Assembly: GCA_019096065.1 (NCBI GenBank) | Contig: JAGUCH010000007.1 | Coordinates: 1,386,501-1,450,500, forward strand | Direction of reading: 5' to 3' | Source of the DNA: Paracyclopina nana | Taxonomy: Eukaryota > Arthropoda > Copepoda > Cyclopoida > Cyclopettidae | DNA length: 64,000 nucleotides | Shown here: positions 1-13,900 of the stretch, piece after piece | How the letters are laid out: each line of letters starts with the position of its first letter | Position numbering within the stretch: the first letter of the stretch is position 1 | Position numbers and translations under genes: made by a program | The notes under the pieces: model-generated | Told to the model about the DNA's origin: nothing | Databases searched by the model: none | What the model saw: only the letters and a program-made list of their open reading frames with translations

Positions 1-210
1 GCATCAACTCAAGTCTGAATTGAGTCAACTCAAGTCTGAATTGCATCAACTCAAGCCTGAATTGCGTCAACTCAAGTCTGAATTGCGTCAACTCAAGTCT
101 GAATTGCGTCAACTCAAGTCTGAATTGCGTCAACTCAAGTCTGAATTGCGTCAACTCAAGTCTGAGTTGCGTTTATTCAATTTTGAATTGAGTCAATTCA
201 AGTCAAAAGT
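1..210. repeat. 21-bp minisatellite at the window edge
   Basis: About nine copies of a 21-bp unit containing CAACTCAAGTCTGAATTG run from the first base to about 180, then decay. The period is a multiple of three, so open frames arise by chance (a Q-L-K-S-E-L-R repeat on the plus strand). The array continues out of the window on the left, so its full size is unknown. Confidence 0.9.
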
Positions 211-984
211 CAATAATGCAATTTTCAGGTCAATTTTCCTCAAGTGTTCGAATGTTTTGGATCACTTCTGGCCTTGGCTCAGTAGATGTAAATTGTTGAT
301 TATAGAGTACCACAATGCATAGCTGAGAAAAGCAGGTGAAGGGGAAAACTTTTTCTCTGTTGGCCCAGTGTGTAGTAGCACAACAACTAGGTTGTACTAG
401 CAGGAGAAGTCGTAAAGGGAGATATATAAGGCTTTTCTCATGCTCTCTTATAGCTTCTTGCGTAAAGGTTAGCTTTAGGAACCCACATGTACATTTCAGT
501 AATATAAAAGTACACATAACCTGGAACAGAGCCTTACAAATCTCTATGTCATCAAATTGGAACTGTTATAGGTGAAAACCAAAGAATTTTGTTAGCCTAC
601 ATTTTTTAGAAAAACTGACAAGCCTGGTTCAGCCAGATGTCAGCTGTTACTTAAGTAAAGCATGATATTAAAGACATAGGGGTCTTTTTTTCAAGTATTT
701 TTGTGTGGAACTTCCATTCTGAAAAAAAGACTGGGCTGTGAAATAGATGCTCACACTCAATTTCCTGCGCGAAGAAAAGTTGTTGATTTGATCAACCCTA
801 ACCTACGTACAGCAGTGCCTTCTTTTTCTGCTTCAGCTGATAAGTTACCAATGCAATGTAAAAATCAGGCTACCCAATTGTCAGAATTCGTAAAAATTAA
901 ATTGGCCTGATTAAATTCAATCTATATCGGTTTCGAACATATAGAGCTTGGTATTCATTAGTCAGCCAAAAATAGGCAAACAGA
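211..984. other. Non-coding spacer
   Basis: AT-rich sequence with only short open frames that show no recognisable protein. I see no RNA gene or mobile-element ends here. Confidence 0.6.
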
Positions 985-1735
985 AGACAACTTTGGCTCA
1001 AAGTTGGTCTACTTTGAGTCAAATTTGGTCTACGTTGAGCCAAAGTTGGTCAACTTTGAGCCAAAATTGGTCTACTTTGAGCCAAAGTTGGTCTACTTTG
1101 AGTCAAATTTGGTCTACGTTGAGCCAAAGTTGGTCAACTTTGAGCCAAAATTGGTCTACTTTGAGCCAAAGTTGGTCTACGTTGAGCCAAAATTGGTCTA
1201 CGTTGAGCCAAAATTGGTCTACGTTGAGCCAAAATTGGTCTACGTTGAGCCAAAATTGGTCTACGTTGAGCCAAAATTGGTCTACGTTGAGCCAAAATTG
1301 GTCTACGTTGAGCCATAGTCGGTCTATGTTGAGCCAAAATTGGTCTACTTTGAGCCGAAATTGGTCGACTTTGAGCCCAAGTTGGTCAACTTTATAGCCA
1401 AAGTTAGTCTACTTTTAGCCCAAGTGGGTCTGCTTTGAGCCAAAGTTGGTCGACTTTGAGCCAAAGTGGGTCTACTTTGAGCCAAAGTTGGTCTACTTTG
1501 AGCCAAAGTTGGTCTACTTTGAGCCAAAGTTGGTCTACTTTTAGCCAAAGTTGGTCTACTTTGAGCCAAAGTTGGTCTACTTTGAGCCAAAGTTGGTCGA
1601 CTTTGAGCCAAAGTTGGTCAACTTTGAGCCAAAGTTGGTCTACTTTGAGCCAAAGTTGGTCTACTTTGAGCCAAAGTTGGTCTACTTTGAGCCAAAGTTG
1701 GTCGACTTTGAGCCAAAGTTGGTGCTCTGTGATTT
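985..1735. repeat. 21-bp minisatellite, about 750 bp
   Basis: About 35 tandem copies of a 21-bp unit with core GAGCCAAAGTTGGTCTAC. Variants AAATTGG, GTCGAC and GTCAAC are distributed in blocks, which suggests local duplication of multi-unit segments. Because 21 is divisible by three, several frames on both strands stay open (repeats such as V-Y-F-E-P-K-L on plus and D-Q-L-W-L-K-V on minus). These are repeat artefacts, not genes. Confidence 0.95.
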
Positions 1736-1739
1736 GAGC

Positions 1740-4700
1740 CAATTCAGGATATGAAATTCCCCCAAAAAAATCTCTCCGAGGAGCAACGTATCGGCAGATT
1801 TTCAGCTTTTTCTGAGGTGAATAGTTCTTCATGATACACTGACAAGCCTGAAATTGAGGCAGCCTTAATAGGTTGTTTTTGTAGTCAAACACAGAAAATG
1901 TAGCTACAAAGTGAGAAAATATGGAGAATGTTTTCCCCAATAATCCTATTTTCCCCATCAATAATAGGATTACTATTGCTTTTAATCCACTTCTTGAGGC
2001 CCCCTCAGAAAGTCTTACTATTATTGCTAGCCCTCAATACAATAATCAATGAATATCACCCATATACTTTATTAATGAATTTTGAACGGCATTAAAAGTT
2101 AATTTGGATATGATTATTTAAAGTTTGAATATATCAGTGACTTGTTTGTAGTTAACAAAGCTGCTTGAAATAACCGATCAAGCTGGAAGTTGCATTTCGT
2201 TTTGGAAAACATCATCTCTTTTTTGTGAGCATTTTCTTCTTCTTTGACGGGATTTACAAAGCAAGAGAGAGCTCAAATTGGCTTTGTGCGTTCGCTGATC
2301 TGGAAATTCCACTACCAGCAACAAAATGTAAAAGTGCACCAACAACACTCAGAGTGTAAATGGACACATCTGAAGTAGATGGAGACATAATTAGAAGTCT
2401 GGCAATAACATATGTAAAAAAGTATTGTTCAGTTCAATTACAATGGACTGATGAATTACATGTCAAGTGAAATAAAAAAGTACACATGCATGGCAGTTTT
2501 GAAGGGTCCATCCTATATGTGACTTTAAAAAAGTTACTGACAAGTCTGTTAAAAGTCATTCTTAAGTTACTTTTGTGCGGGTCACTCAGAATCAGTTTGT
2601 TTAGGCTGTGTTAAGTAATTATAATGTCAGTCAAAAAGGCAGTTAAAATTAAGTCATTTGTCAGCTTAAAGCCAGTCAAATGCGAGAAAAAGTTGCTTGA
2701 TTGTCAGTTAAAAGTAAGCCAAAAGTCAGTCTACAGTCAGCCAAAACAAGTTTTAAAAAGTCAATAGTTAATCAAAAGTAAGTCAAATGACATTCTAAAG
2801 GATGTCAAATTGTAAAAAAAGTTGCTTGGAAGTCAGTCTAAAGTATGTTTGGCGTCAGTTCAAAGCTATTCAAAAGTTGGTGAAAAGTCAGTTAAAAGTT
2901 GTTTTAAGCTATTCAATTTCTTACTGGAAAGCCTACTAAAAGCCTCTTGAAATGAGAACAATGGCTTATTTTTTAAAAAAAGCTGGATTGAAATGCATTT
3001 TTTAATGCAATTACTTTTCCAGATTTTCTTCTCATTATGCATGCTGTTCTGTGAATTTTTCCAGGTCAGCTGTCAACAGCTTGAATGGAAACAGCAAGAA
3101 TTGTACGCAGGCCTCGTTTGTCCCTTGCAAAGCATCCCATGATAATTGACATCTTTTGGGGTGTGTTGGCCTGAAAATTGAGTCAATTCATCGTCAAGAT
3201 GTAGTAATTTAAGTCGATTTCACTTAAACCTAAGTTGAAAGTCTACATTTTTTTTTTTTGCCTAAATCTAATTTTTCTCCTTTGCAGGCAAGATGATGAC
3301 AAATCTGTGCAATAAACAGCAGATGAGCAGGGCCAAAAATGACGTAAGTAGAACCGTCATTTTTAACCAAATTGTACACTCATCACACAAACATAGTTTT
3401 TTTTCAGCCAAAAGCCAAAATTGGCTGTTTTGGCTGCCAAATCAATTAATTTTTATTAAGTATTTCAAAAGCAAAATGTAGCAATTTTTTATTCTTTTGA
3501 ATAAACTTGGTGACTTTCCTGCTTTGCAAAACTTACAAAAGTAGGAGAAGAAGCTCGAAATTGTGAAAATGAATGCTTATCTACAAAAGAGCTTTCTAGC
3601 GTGGAAATTCTTTGAAATCTTTCGAAAATGTCTTCTTCTTCTTTCTTCTGCAAGCGAAAAAGAAGAAGTAAAAATTCCCTGTTTTTCAATTTGCAAAACT
3701 CAGTGGTCAACTGCAAGAATTTGCCCTTCTGAGGCCAATATGTGCAAAAAGTGCAATTTTTCTGCTAACAATTACTCATATTTCCTTTTCCTGTTGTATT
3801 AGTTGTATAAGGCGTTGTATTAGTTACTTTCATTTGCTAGGCAATCTCCATTTTGGCTGTTTCAGCTGATTTGTTGGTGATTTTTGATTATTTGAAGCCG
3901 ATTTTTGCGTCTATTCAAATTTTGGGCTTTTTCTGTCAATTTTTGGCTCGTTCACCCATTTTTGCCAACTTCTTCTAATTTTTGGAGTTTTAAGTCAATT
4001 TTGGCGTTTGCGAGCATTTTTTCATGTTTTCTGCCATTTTTTGGCGTTTTTGGCCATTTTGGCGTGTGTATTCATTGTTGGGCATTTTCTGTCAATGTTT
4101 GGCTATTTCAGCCTATTTTCCTATTTTCTTCCAATTTTGGGGATTTTAGCTAGGCTTGGTTCAATGGCCAAAGTTTAGTTTTTAATTCTCATTTTTCTTT
4201 TGTTTACTTCAAGACAACTTGGATTTCACTTGAAAAACTTTGATGCAAACTTCAAAGAATCTCAGCAAAGTTTCGCTCTTGAGCAGATTTAATTATGAAC
4301 CAAGGCAGAGTGTTTTTCCGCGAGATCAATTTCAGTGAGACAGCCAAATTATTATTGGCAAGTCATGGCAAATTCCGAAAAAAGTGGAAAATTAGACCTG
4401 TTAGTAATTGGCCTGCAATCGTGCAAAAAATGGCCCCAAATCCTTCAAAAGTTGGCCTTTTAAAATGAAAGCAAAAACCGTTGGCTATTTTGAGTTTTCT
4501 GCCTTGAAGATCAATTCTCTTTTCTTCTGTGATGGTGACAAGTGAGGTTTTGCCCACCATATTATTGGCAAGTCATGACAGATTCCCAAAAAAGGGAAAA
4601 AGCACTCTCTCTCCTTGACCAACAATAACAACAGTCGCTCTTTCGAGCGGAGCGACGCTCAGCGCGGAGCGCCGACGGACAATTTGAGCGTAGCGTAGTG

Positions 4701-7660
4701 ACCGAGCTTTCTAATTCGCTTTTTGGGCTATTAAAATACGTTTTGAATCACTCCCACCTAAATTACATTGTAAAATGCTTTTTTAATTTTGCTTTTTGCC
4801 TATTTGAACCTGAAACTTGGCACCACTCGAATGATCCAAGGGTCAGAAATTCACCCCGGACGTGGACACCTATTTAAAGCCTGGATATAGTTCTATAGTG
4901 GGGGAAAAGAGCTGCCAAGTATGAGCACATTCATCAATCAACTTTGAGCAGAAAAACACACACTCACCTACACATATAGTATACACTCATATTTCGAAAG
5001 CAATATTCGGTCAGTTTGACCAGCTTTCACTGCCCTCTGAAAAATTCAAAAAGAGCCAAAATTGGCACCATTCGAGGCAACTCTTTAAAACATGATTATT
5101 ATATTATTCAGGGCTATGAGAAGACAGATAAGCCCTTTATTTCTCGCTCAACAAGTTATGTTTGTTGTTGTTGTCGAAATTAGAAAGCATTTCGGACTTG
5201 ACATAATTGGGAAAGCTCAGCCCTATTCTGGACTTGACAATCATAATTTATGCACAACAATTTGGAAGCCGACTTTAATGAGCTCTCTTATCCTCCATTC
5301 ATGCTTTTTCTTCATCTTTCTTTGGAAATTAGCTAAAATTCAATTGATTATGTTTAATAAGGTAAATGAACTGTGACAGCATTTCCAAGGCATATATTCA
5401 AAAGTAAATAAGTAAAATTTTAAGTACTTACATTTAATTTCTGAATTTATGGGCTATTTTGGTTCTTTCTTGTGACTCCATGTTAAAGGGAGCTTTCTTC
5501 TTCATTCATTCATTACAGGGAAGATGACAGCTTGCTTCAATGTGGAGAAGCAGATGAGCATTTATTACAGTAAAGCGAAATAGTTGACTGACACTGACAA
5601 ACTACATTCATAGCACACATTCAAATTAAACTCATATAGCCCATAGTTACACACTTATAAAACATTTTGCTTTTATGCAAGGCATAAAAAATTGACCAGC
5701 ATATAAATATATTGGCCAAATTGGCCACATTGGAGGGAAAAAGGCAGAAAAAGCCAAAAAGTGTCAGTAAGGGCCAGAAACCACCAGAAGTGGTCAATAA
5801 GTGTCAAAATGACTGATTTTACCTCAAGACCACAAAATTGAATGAGACAAGCCTAAAAATAGAAAAAATCCCCAGAAAGTCTTGGAATCAGCCAAAAATA
5901 CTAGAAAACGACCAGTAATCATCAAAATGGCCAAATTCGTGACTTTTTCCAAGTCGGCTCAAAAGAAGCCAAAATGGGGATGAAAATTCAAAATGGAGGC
6001 ATGACATAAAAAGGGAATCTTAAATGAGCTATGAAATGGCCAAATGTTTGACTGACATTGACAAACACCAGACTTTTCCCATTCTTGCTTAGGAATGAAA
6101 ATCGACAGTTTGAAAGTTAAAGTAGCAAATTCTTGGTCAGTTCCCAAAGAATGTACAGAGCTTTCTTTCCCCTGGAGCAATGATTTCCCTTCCTTTTTCC
6201 AATGCTCGATTTTGACCAGATTTTCCTGGGAAGATAATGAGAAAATAGACATTAGGCTATGGTCGGATATTCATAATTCCCTGCTGATTTTTTGGTGGAC
6301 CTCAAGGGGTTTTTGGAAGTTCCTCTTTTTGGCTTTCTTCTCCCAAAAGAAGACAAGACTTGTTGTTGTTGTTGTGGCCTGGTTTCAGCTCTCCTCACCA
6401 AGATTACAGATTTTCCCCCCAAGATTTAATCTGCTACATAATAATAATAGTATTATATTCAGTCTTCCCTTTTGGTACATATTTATTTTTAAAATTATTT
6501 AGTAGGACAGCCTGTAATTTGACTTTTCCTTTTGCTCATATTGGATTTGGAATTGGCTGAAAATCCAGCTGAAATTCTCAGGAAAGAAGCCGGGCTAGAA
6601 TTGGCTAAACGTGGCTGAAATTGGCCGAAAACAGCTGTAAATGGCAATGATGGCAAAACAAAAAAGTCGGGAATTATATGAATACATAGAAATTGGCTGA
6701 AAATTGCTAAAAAAAATAATTAAGTTGAAGCTGGTAATGGCAGAAAAATATCAGAAATTGGCTGAAAATATGAAATTGATGTTAAAAAATCAAATTCAAA
6801 ATTGGCTGAAAGTTGAGCTCAATTTGAATTTGGTAGAGAGCTGGCTTAATAAATGTGATAACCGCTTTTTTCGATTTTAATTAACATTCTACTTAAGGAC
6901 TTGATTACATTCTGCTCCCATGAGCACAATGTAAGCAGCAAAGGGAGAAAGGGAAAGAAAAAGTAATTTTGTCTCTTATTTCCCACTTCAAGGGCATAAA
7001 ATGTTATATATAAATGATCCTTTCCATTAAGAAAAAGTCCCAATTGGTCAAAAAGTCAAATTTAAGCCTAACTTTTAAGTCAAATTGAGTCCTAGAAGAA
7101 AAAAGTGCTAGAAAAGATGGTTTGCTCACATTCTCACCTCTTTGCACCATAAATATGGTATTATTTGCAGAATTGGCAGTAGTAAGCTTGCATGGTACAT
7201 TGGGTAACTTATCTATAGTGTGACCCCAAAAATGGGATTCAAGGCAATATTCATTGTAGGCAGTGGGCCTTTTGGGGGTTAATTGTGCCCATAAAAGGTC
7301 CCTAAGTGGTATTTATTGTTATTTTGTGCACCATGGCCACACCAAAGCATGAAAGATTAATCATCATACCAATAGTTTGTTCTGCTATGGTCATCCTGTC
7401 TTCTTCTCTTATGAGAGTAGGTGTGCAATGCACTTTTCGGCATGTGCCACACTCAACTACAGTTCTGTAGCTTTCTCCACCCTGCAGTTGCCTTCCTTGA
7501 ACTCATTCACTTGTCCTGTGATAATGGGCAAAATAGGGCTGAAATTGATTGAAGAAGAGGCAAAGATTCTCCTTTTGGAGGGGAAACTCTTTTAGTTTAA
7601 AGTTTATAGTGGCAAATCTTGATGCTTAGGATAAATAATTTCAGGGCTTTTTAATCGAGG
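1740..7660. other. AT-rich intergenic DNA with degenerate short repeats
   Basis: No credible gene. About 2575-2935 is a loose array of GTCAGTTAAAAGT-like motifs. About 3830-4150 is rich in TTTTGGC motifs, and 5700-6800 in AAATTGGC motifs. A direct repeat starting ATTATTGGCAAGTCATG lies at about 4350 and again at 4561. A short GC-rich palindromic patch lies at 4635-4705. Confidence 0.6.
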
Positions 7661-7674
7661 AATAGTGTTTTATC

Positions 7675-7960
7675 AGAAAGAACTTGTGAGGGCAAATCTT
7701 GTGAGGGTTAATCTTCTAAGGGCAAACACTCTTAGGGCAAATCTTCTTATGGCAAATCTTCTATGGGCAAATCTTCTAAGGGCATGTCTTCTAAGGACAA
7801 ATATTCTAATCGCAAATATTCTAAGGGCAAATCTTGCAAGGGCAAATCTTGAAAGGGCAAATATTGAGAGGGCAAATCTCAAAGGGAAAATCTTGCTAGG
7901 GCAATATTCTAAGGGCAAAAGCCTATCAAGGGCAACACTTGTTAATGGCAAAATTCACTA
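7675..7960. repeat. 15-bp minisatellite (GGGCAAATCTTCTAA-like)
   Basis: About 18 copies of a 15-bp unit, GGGCAAATCTTCTAA with variants. Five codons per unit give a plus-strand open frame from 7665 to 7961 reading L-L-R-A-N repeats, which imitates a pentapeptide-repeat protein. There is no promoter, RBS-like context or unique flanking coding sequence, and stray units (GGGCAAATCTT) continue to about 8100 outside the frame. I treat it as a repeat. Confidence 0.85.
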
Positions 7961-7964
7961 GAGT

Positions 7965-10900
7965 AAATTTTTAGCAGCCAATAAAACAAACTTTAACAGG
8001 TAAATCATCAAAAAATAGGAATTAGAATAATGAAGCAAATGTCTTGAGGGCTAAGTAGGGGCAAACTGTTTGAGGGCAAATCTTCATGGGCAAATCTTGG
8101 AAGATGAGAGACGGTGATCCTGCCACAACACACACCATCCCCTTTAGCTCTTTTGGGAGCTTTCTCCAGCTTTCACTTGTACTCCTACAGTTTAACGGCT
8201 CGGCAGAGTCTGCTGTGAATTCAGCTGTCTTCTTCTGCTAGCTGCGGGCCCTCATTCTTGTGATTACTTTCTCTCACTTTTCTCCTACGAGCTCAAGCCT
8301 CAAACAGTGAGCTGCAAGCCAACCTCAGGGCTGGACATTTTTAGTTAATTTAACCAAGTGTGAAAAACATACAAAATACATATCATCGACTCTTTCACTG
8401 GTCCTCTCTGCTTGCTTAAAAGCCTCAAGACAGGCTAGAAATAAGGTTAGTTCAGTTCATTAAAAGAAAGGATTGATGTTTAAATGTCTCATATACAGAA
8501 CAACACAGACTGAAAACATACTTACAAATTTCACACAACTGTTCTCATGAGTTCATATCTTTTTTGTACCAGATGAAAGTCTTTCTTGTTGCTTAAATAT
8601 GTCAATTTTAGTCCTTATTCATGTACACAATTTTGAAATAGTGAATTGGCTAGTTTTGCAATTCTCACAATTCACAAATGAATACATTAGAGAAGCCTCA
8701 CACAAATTAGCCATAGATTAGTCATAGATTAGTTTTCGCTTTATACTTTCAAAGGTGTCTTTCTACTTTGGAAGGGAAGAAAAAATCAATGTTTCTCATT
8801 AGCCAGAAATGTATAACATCTGTGTAGAAGCATGGAACAAGTAGACAGCTACAAATGAACATGTATACAATTTTAAAGAATGACATAATAAATGTCATAA
8901 TTAAGGTGGCACCTCCATGTCATAACATAAACATGCAGAAGATGCAAATTACAGAAAAGATACTACACAAACATAGACTTTATTGCTCTCATTGCTCTGT
9001 AATGAAAAGTAGGCCAAAGGGCCAAGACCAATAAGCTTATTTTTTGCCTTCTTTTTGCTCCAAATTGGCTACTTTTTCTCCTAAATGGTCAATAGCCTCA
9101 TTTTTTCACCAATCACTTGGCATACTTGGCCATCTTTTTAATTGTCTTTAATTCCACTTCCACTCGATTTGAAGTTAATAATACCCATTTTTGCTAACAG
9201 AAAATATTTGAGTCAGTGTATTGCTCAGAAAAAAAGGTAGGGTTTTTTCCATCAATTTGTTGAATGGGAGTTATGGCCTTCAAAATGTAGCAGTGATGAT
9301 GACTAGGAAGGTTGCATGTTGTTTTTCTTCCTCTGTGGTGGCCTCAATTCAGCTGAAAAAAGGCAAGAAGAAGGCCAAAGAAATTCAATTAGCTCTTGCT
9401 GGTACAATCAGACAATCATCATTTAGACCATAGTGTCCCATGGGACTTTGATAGTTAACAAAATCTCTCTAGTAGAGCCAGTAGAGCCCACCACCTTCCT
9501 CGCTGCCAAATTGACTACTTTTACCATCAAGAACATTCATCTTGACGAACATTGATCAAAATCAATGTTCGATATTTCATTTCCAATGACTGAAAATGAA
9601 CAACTGAGTTTTCAATTGTGTTTAGAGCAATGACTTCACAATTATCTCTGATTTTTTTGGCACAAAAGAACTTGTGGCGTTAAAAGTTGGAGTGACTTTT
9701 TCATGTGGAGGCTGAAGATTTTACATCAAGGTGGAGAGTGTGTGGCACAAAATGTTGACAAAGGTTGTTGAGCCTGCAAAATCACTAAAAGGACACTTGG
9801 CCCTAGTAATAATGGTGCTAGTGCTGCTGCATTAAGTGTTGTCTTTTGTGGGGATGGCCTTAAATGCCATAAAGGCCAGTTCCACCTCAACATCATCTTG
9901 AACCTCTTGAGTGGCCACAGCCAGAGAAAAAAGAAAACCTTGGCTTTCCTTTTTTCCCCTACTTTTGCAGAAAAAGAATATTATTGAAACATGGAAATAA
10001 TAGGATAGCTGGGGCTCCTCTTGACTAAGTCCAATTAGCTTTGTTTACTTTCTAATTGGGAGCGAAGAAGGTGCTTTCACAATGACGACAAAAGTTAACG
10101 CTAAGAATAGCAGATTGCCAAAAAAAGTTTGGATCATTGGTGAAGTGTTGGTTGATTCACAACTGTGAACTTCAGTTTTCATTTTCAGCCCTTGGAAATG
10201 AAATCTAGAACAGCAATAGGATTTCTTGAATAGTTTTTCACGAAGAACAAATCCATGAAGGCTTTCACTTTCTATAGGCGAAGGCTTAATGAATGCCTCA
10301 TTTTCTGCTCAATTTTTTTGGAACGCATTTTCTCACATTTCCTTCCTTGGAGAAAATCCTGTAGGCTTACACTATTTTCTAGATGTCCAAGATAAAGGAA
10401 AGCTTTTGTTATGGGAAGTATCGAATGCTATTTACTATGAGATAATATTACTATGCACACACACACTAGCAGCTCACTGAGACTTGGTGAATTCAAGTCA
10501 CGTTTGCCCACTGGGGAAAAGCCCCATGTATGCCATGATAATAGCATCAGCAAAGCGATGATCATCCTCTTATTATATTACAAATTGAGTTTGATGGCTA
10601 TTTGTGTGCATGAAGAAAACTTGACAAAAGAAGTGTTTTTCCTTCTTTTTTTTGTTATTGCCATTTGATTAACTTTGATACCGAAGCTAAGAGCCTAGCT
10701 TAAACTGAAAGTAAACAGGCTTTATTCTGGCTTTTTCCCCTACCCAATGTACTATATATGCTAAATGAATGACATCGTCATTCATTTATTTGCTGATAAA
10801 AATTCAGTGATAAGCAAAGCCTTGATCATCTTATCTTTCAACTAAAGTTAAAATAGTACATAAACCATAGAATCAAAAGATATCTTCATTTGATTAGAGT

Positions 10901-13900
10901 TGCTTAACAAGTCAGGAGTGTGGCTTAACCAGCAAAAAGTAGGCTTTTTTAGGGCTTTTTCCCATATCAAAAGTGTATTACACCTTCACTCCTTTGTATC
11001 ACATTGTGTACAGTTCACAATCAGCTGATTGCTGACCAGTACGCCTGCATGCACAAACAAAGTGATGATCGTCTTATAATGATCCAAATTGAGATTGATG
11101 GACAAAAGTAGGGGTAAACGTGTTTAGGCTGAAATGACCAAACAACAAGGCAAAGTTAGCCTCTTCATCTTCTCCTTTGCTGGGAAATTAACAAACTAGC
11201 AGAATATAATCTGGGATGATCTGCTGAAATTCTAATCTTTCTGAAAGCATAATGGAAAATCTTTTGAAACTCTGATGAAGATAGACATGATTGAAAAAAG
11301 AGGATTTTATCTTAAGCTTTGAAAATTGCCTTAAAATCAAAGCATTATCTTTTTTTAATTTGCATCTGTCCACATAGTCAAGATCATGCCAAGAATCTCC
11401 TATCCATTGCCAGCTTGGATTATTTGCCTGACACGAAATAGTGCTGTAAATCACTCTGAAATTATCCCAAGCCAGAAAAATGAGATCAGCAGTGATAAAT
11501 TGCCCAACTGAGGCCACCTTGATTATTGGCCTGACATGGCAAAGTTCTTAATTACGCCTTATCTGTTTTCGGCTTTAGGCACTGCTGAAAACACACAAAA
11601 TAGAATCAAGGTCAGCGTTTCAGGCGCACTGGTCAACAATCAGCTGATTGTGAAATGTAAACAAAGTCAATCGAAGGCGTAAAAAGGCTTATCACATTTG
11701 GCTAGAATAAGGCCAGCAAAAAGCCTATTTTTGACTTATAAATCCATAATTTTAGCATGTTAAGCAAAAAAAGCGTAGCAAGCTTTACTGGCGCACTGGT
11801 CAACAATCAGCTGATTGCGTAATGTAAACAAAGTCAATCAAGGCTTAAAATGGCTTGTCACATTTGGCAGGCAAAAAAGCCCGGAAAAAGCCTATTTGTT
11901 GGGCGGTTAAGCCCATTTCTTGGCTGGTAGTGCATAGTAAATCTCATGGCAATTATCCAAAGCCCAAAAATGAGATCAACAGTGATAAATTGGCCAACTG
12001 TGGGCAGCTTAATTGACCTGCCTTTGCTGCAAAGCTTTCCAAACTATTTGACCACACAAGCTAGAGCTACTGAAGTCAAAGAAGCTAACTAGAACGAAGA
12101 AAACGGAGAGAGCCTGGAAAAAACTTGAAAGCCGAGATTAGAAACTTTGTGCTCTGCACTGATAAGCAGAAAACAGTTGACAAAATAACAAGGTGCTCTA
12201 GAAGTGTTGACAATCCAGCTCAAAACTGTGAGTCAGGTGAAGTAATTTCTTGGCTTAATTTTTTCATCAAATTGAGCCTTTTGAAGCCAAATTTGGACCT
12301 TTTTGGCCCGAAGAATAAAATCAAGTCCTTTTGGGCCAAATTTTCCAAAAAAGCCATTTCTGGCCTAAATTGCCCCTCAATCTCAAAAAGTCTGCCCAAA
12401 TTGAGCCTAATTCATAATACAATTCCAATTTTCAAGAAGAAGTTTGTAGGGTTGGATTTTTTAGAGGGGAAATACCTTTCAAGTTAAGCAAGGTAATTTA
12501 AGACTTTTTGCACCCCCCTTTGGCTTCTTCTTCCTGTTTTAAAAGTGGATTCTAGAATAGCAATTTTGTGTGTGTGTTGTCCAGCCAATGTTTCAGACAT
12601 TGACAGCAAAGCTGGAACAAGGCCAGATTTCCACTGAGAGGCAAAGGAATTTTTTCTTCAGCTGAACACTCACAACAAGCTCAATAATTCATTATTATTG
12701 TAAAGGTGTAGTAATAGTAGTATCATATGTCATTTCCTTAAGCTCAACATGGAATTCCTGTTGCTCCATTTCAAAAGGTCATCTGTTTTAAAAACTTGAG
12801 CTAGTTTTTCTGCAAGCAAATTCTTGGCAAATTGTATCTTTATGAGAATCAGACTTTGAATTAGAGCCTGCAAACCCAAAACTTACATTTTATTTTAACT
12901 TTTTGTTCATAGAGCCCTTTTTCCCCCATAAAGAGGCTATTTGGGCAATATTTTGAAAAATATAATTGTGCCAAAAAATGCACTTAATTTCATGAAAAAC
13001 TTATAGGCTAATTAGAAACTTTCTTTGTGTCAATTTGACATGAAAAATGATCTCATTGTCAACTTGCAATTTGTTGGCCATTATGAAAATTGAGCCCCCA
13101 AAGAAAAAGTTTTTGCATTCTGACAAGGTTTGACTATCATTTCAATGCAAATGATGTGAAAAAGGAGGAAACTGCATTTTTATTCGGCTGTAAAAGGTGG
13201 ATTAGTGAGAACAATAAGCCACCCTGAAATTGTCTCATGAAACGTTGCGAAATGCATTTCAGCCTGGAGGCAACTTCAGCCCAATTAAAATAAAGGCCAA
13301 TATATTGAGTTTCACTCAATTTTTCTGTATTTTCTTTATTCTATCCATTTTTGGCCAATTTCCATCCCACTTCTAGCTTTCTTTGCTGAAGGTCTTCTTC
13401 TTCTTTTGTGTTTGGGAACGAGCATTGCTCTGGCCTTGATTTGTCCTAATTGGAAGGCTATAGGACCATTAAGGCCAATTTCATGGCCCAGATTGTTTCT
13501 TCTTGATTGTACCTGATTGGAGCTAAAGATACTAACTTTGGACCTATTTACTATATGTATACAGTCTATATCTACACCCTCATTTATTTCCATTTATCTT
13601 GCTTTTATAAGCAAATGGTAAACTCCAGATTTGGGGCAATTTTTGGGTCAATTGTGCTTTTTGCCCTTTTTTGCCCATTTTAGTGCAACTTCCCAAATTA
13701 GAGTTTTTTAGGGCCATTGTCAGCTCCTTTTGGCCAAAATGTATATAGTAGTATTTTCCTTGGTCCTTTTGTTTGGTAGATTATATATAGACAAGGGAAG
13801 AGAAGCCTTTACATGGAAAGTAGACAAACAATTTGTCATGAAAGAAAAAGCTTGCTTTATTAGTTGTTGCTATGAATGATGTCATCCATTATAGCACAGA

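Noticed and set aside
948-1961. Several long open frames on both strands over the 21-bp array
   Set aside because: They arise because the period is a multiple of three; they contain only repeat units and overlap each other in opposite directions.
12125-12487. 120-codon open frame in the AT-rich intergenic region
   Set aside because: Low-complexity Lys/Phe/Leu composition, no domain and no supporting neighbours; the underlying sequence shares the dispersed GGCCAAATTT-like words of the region.
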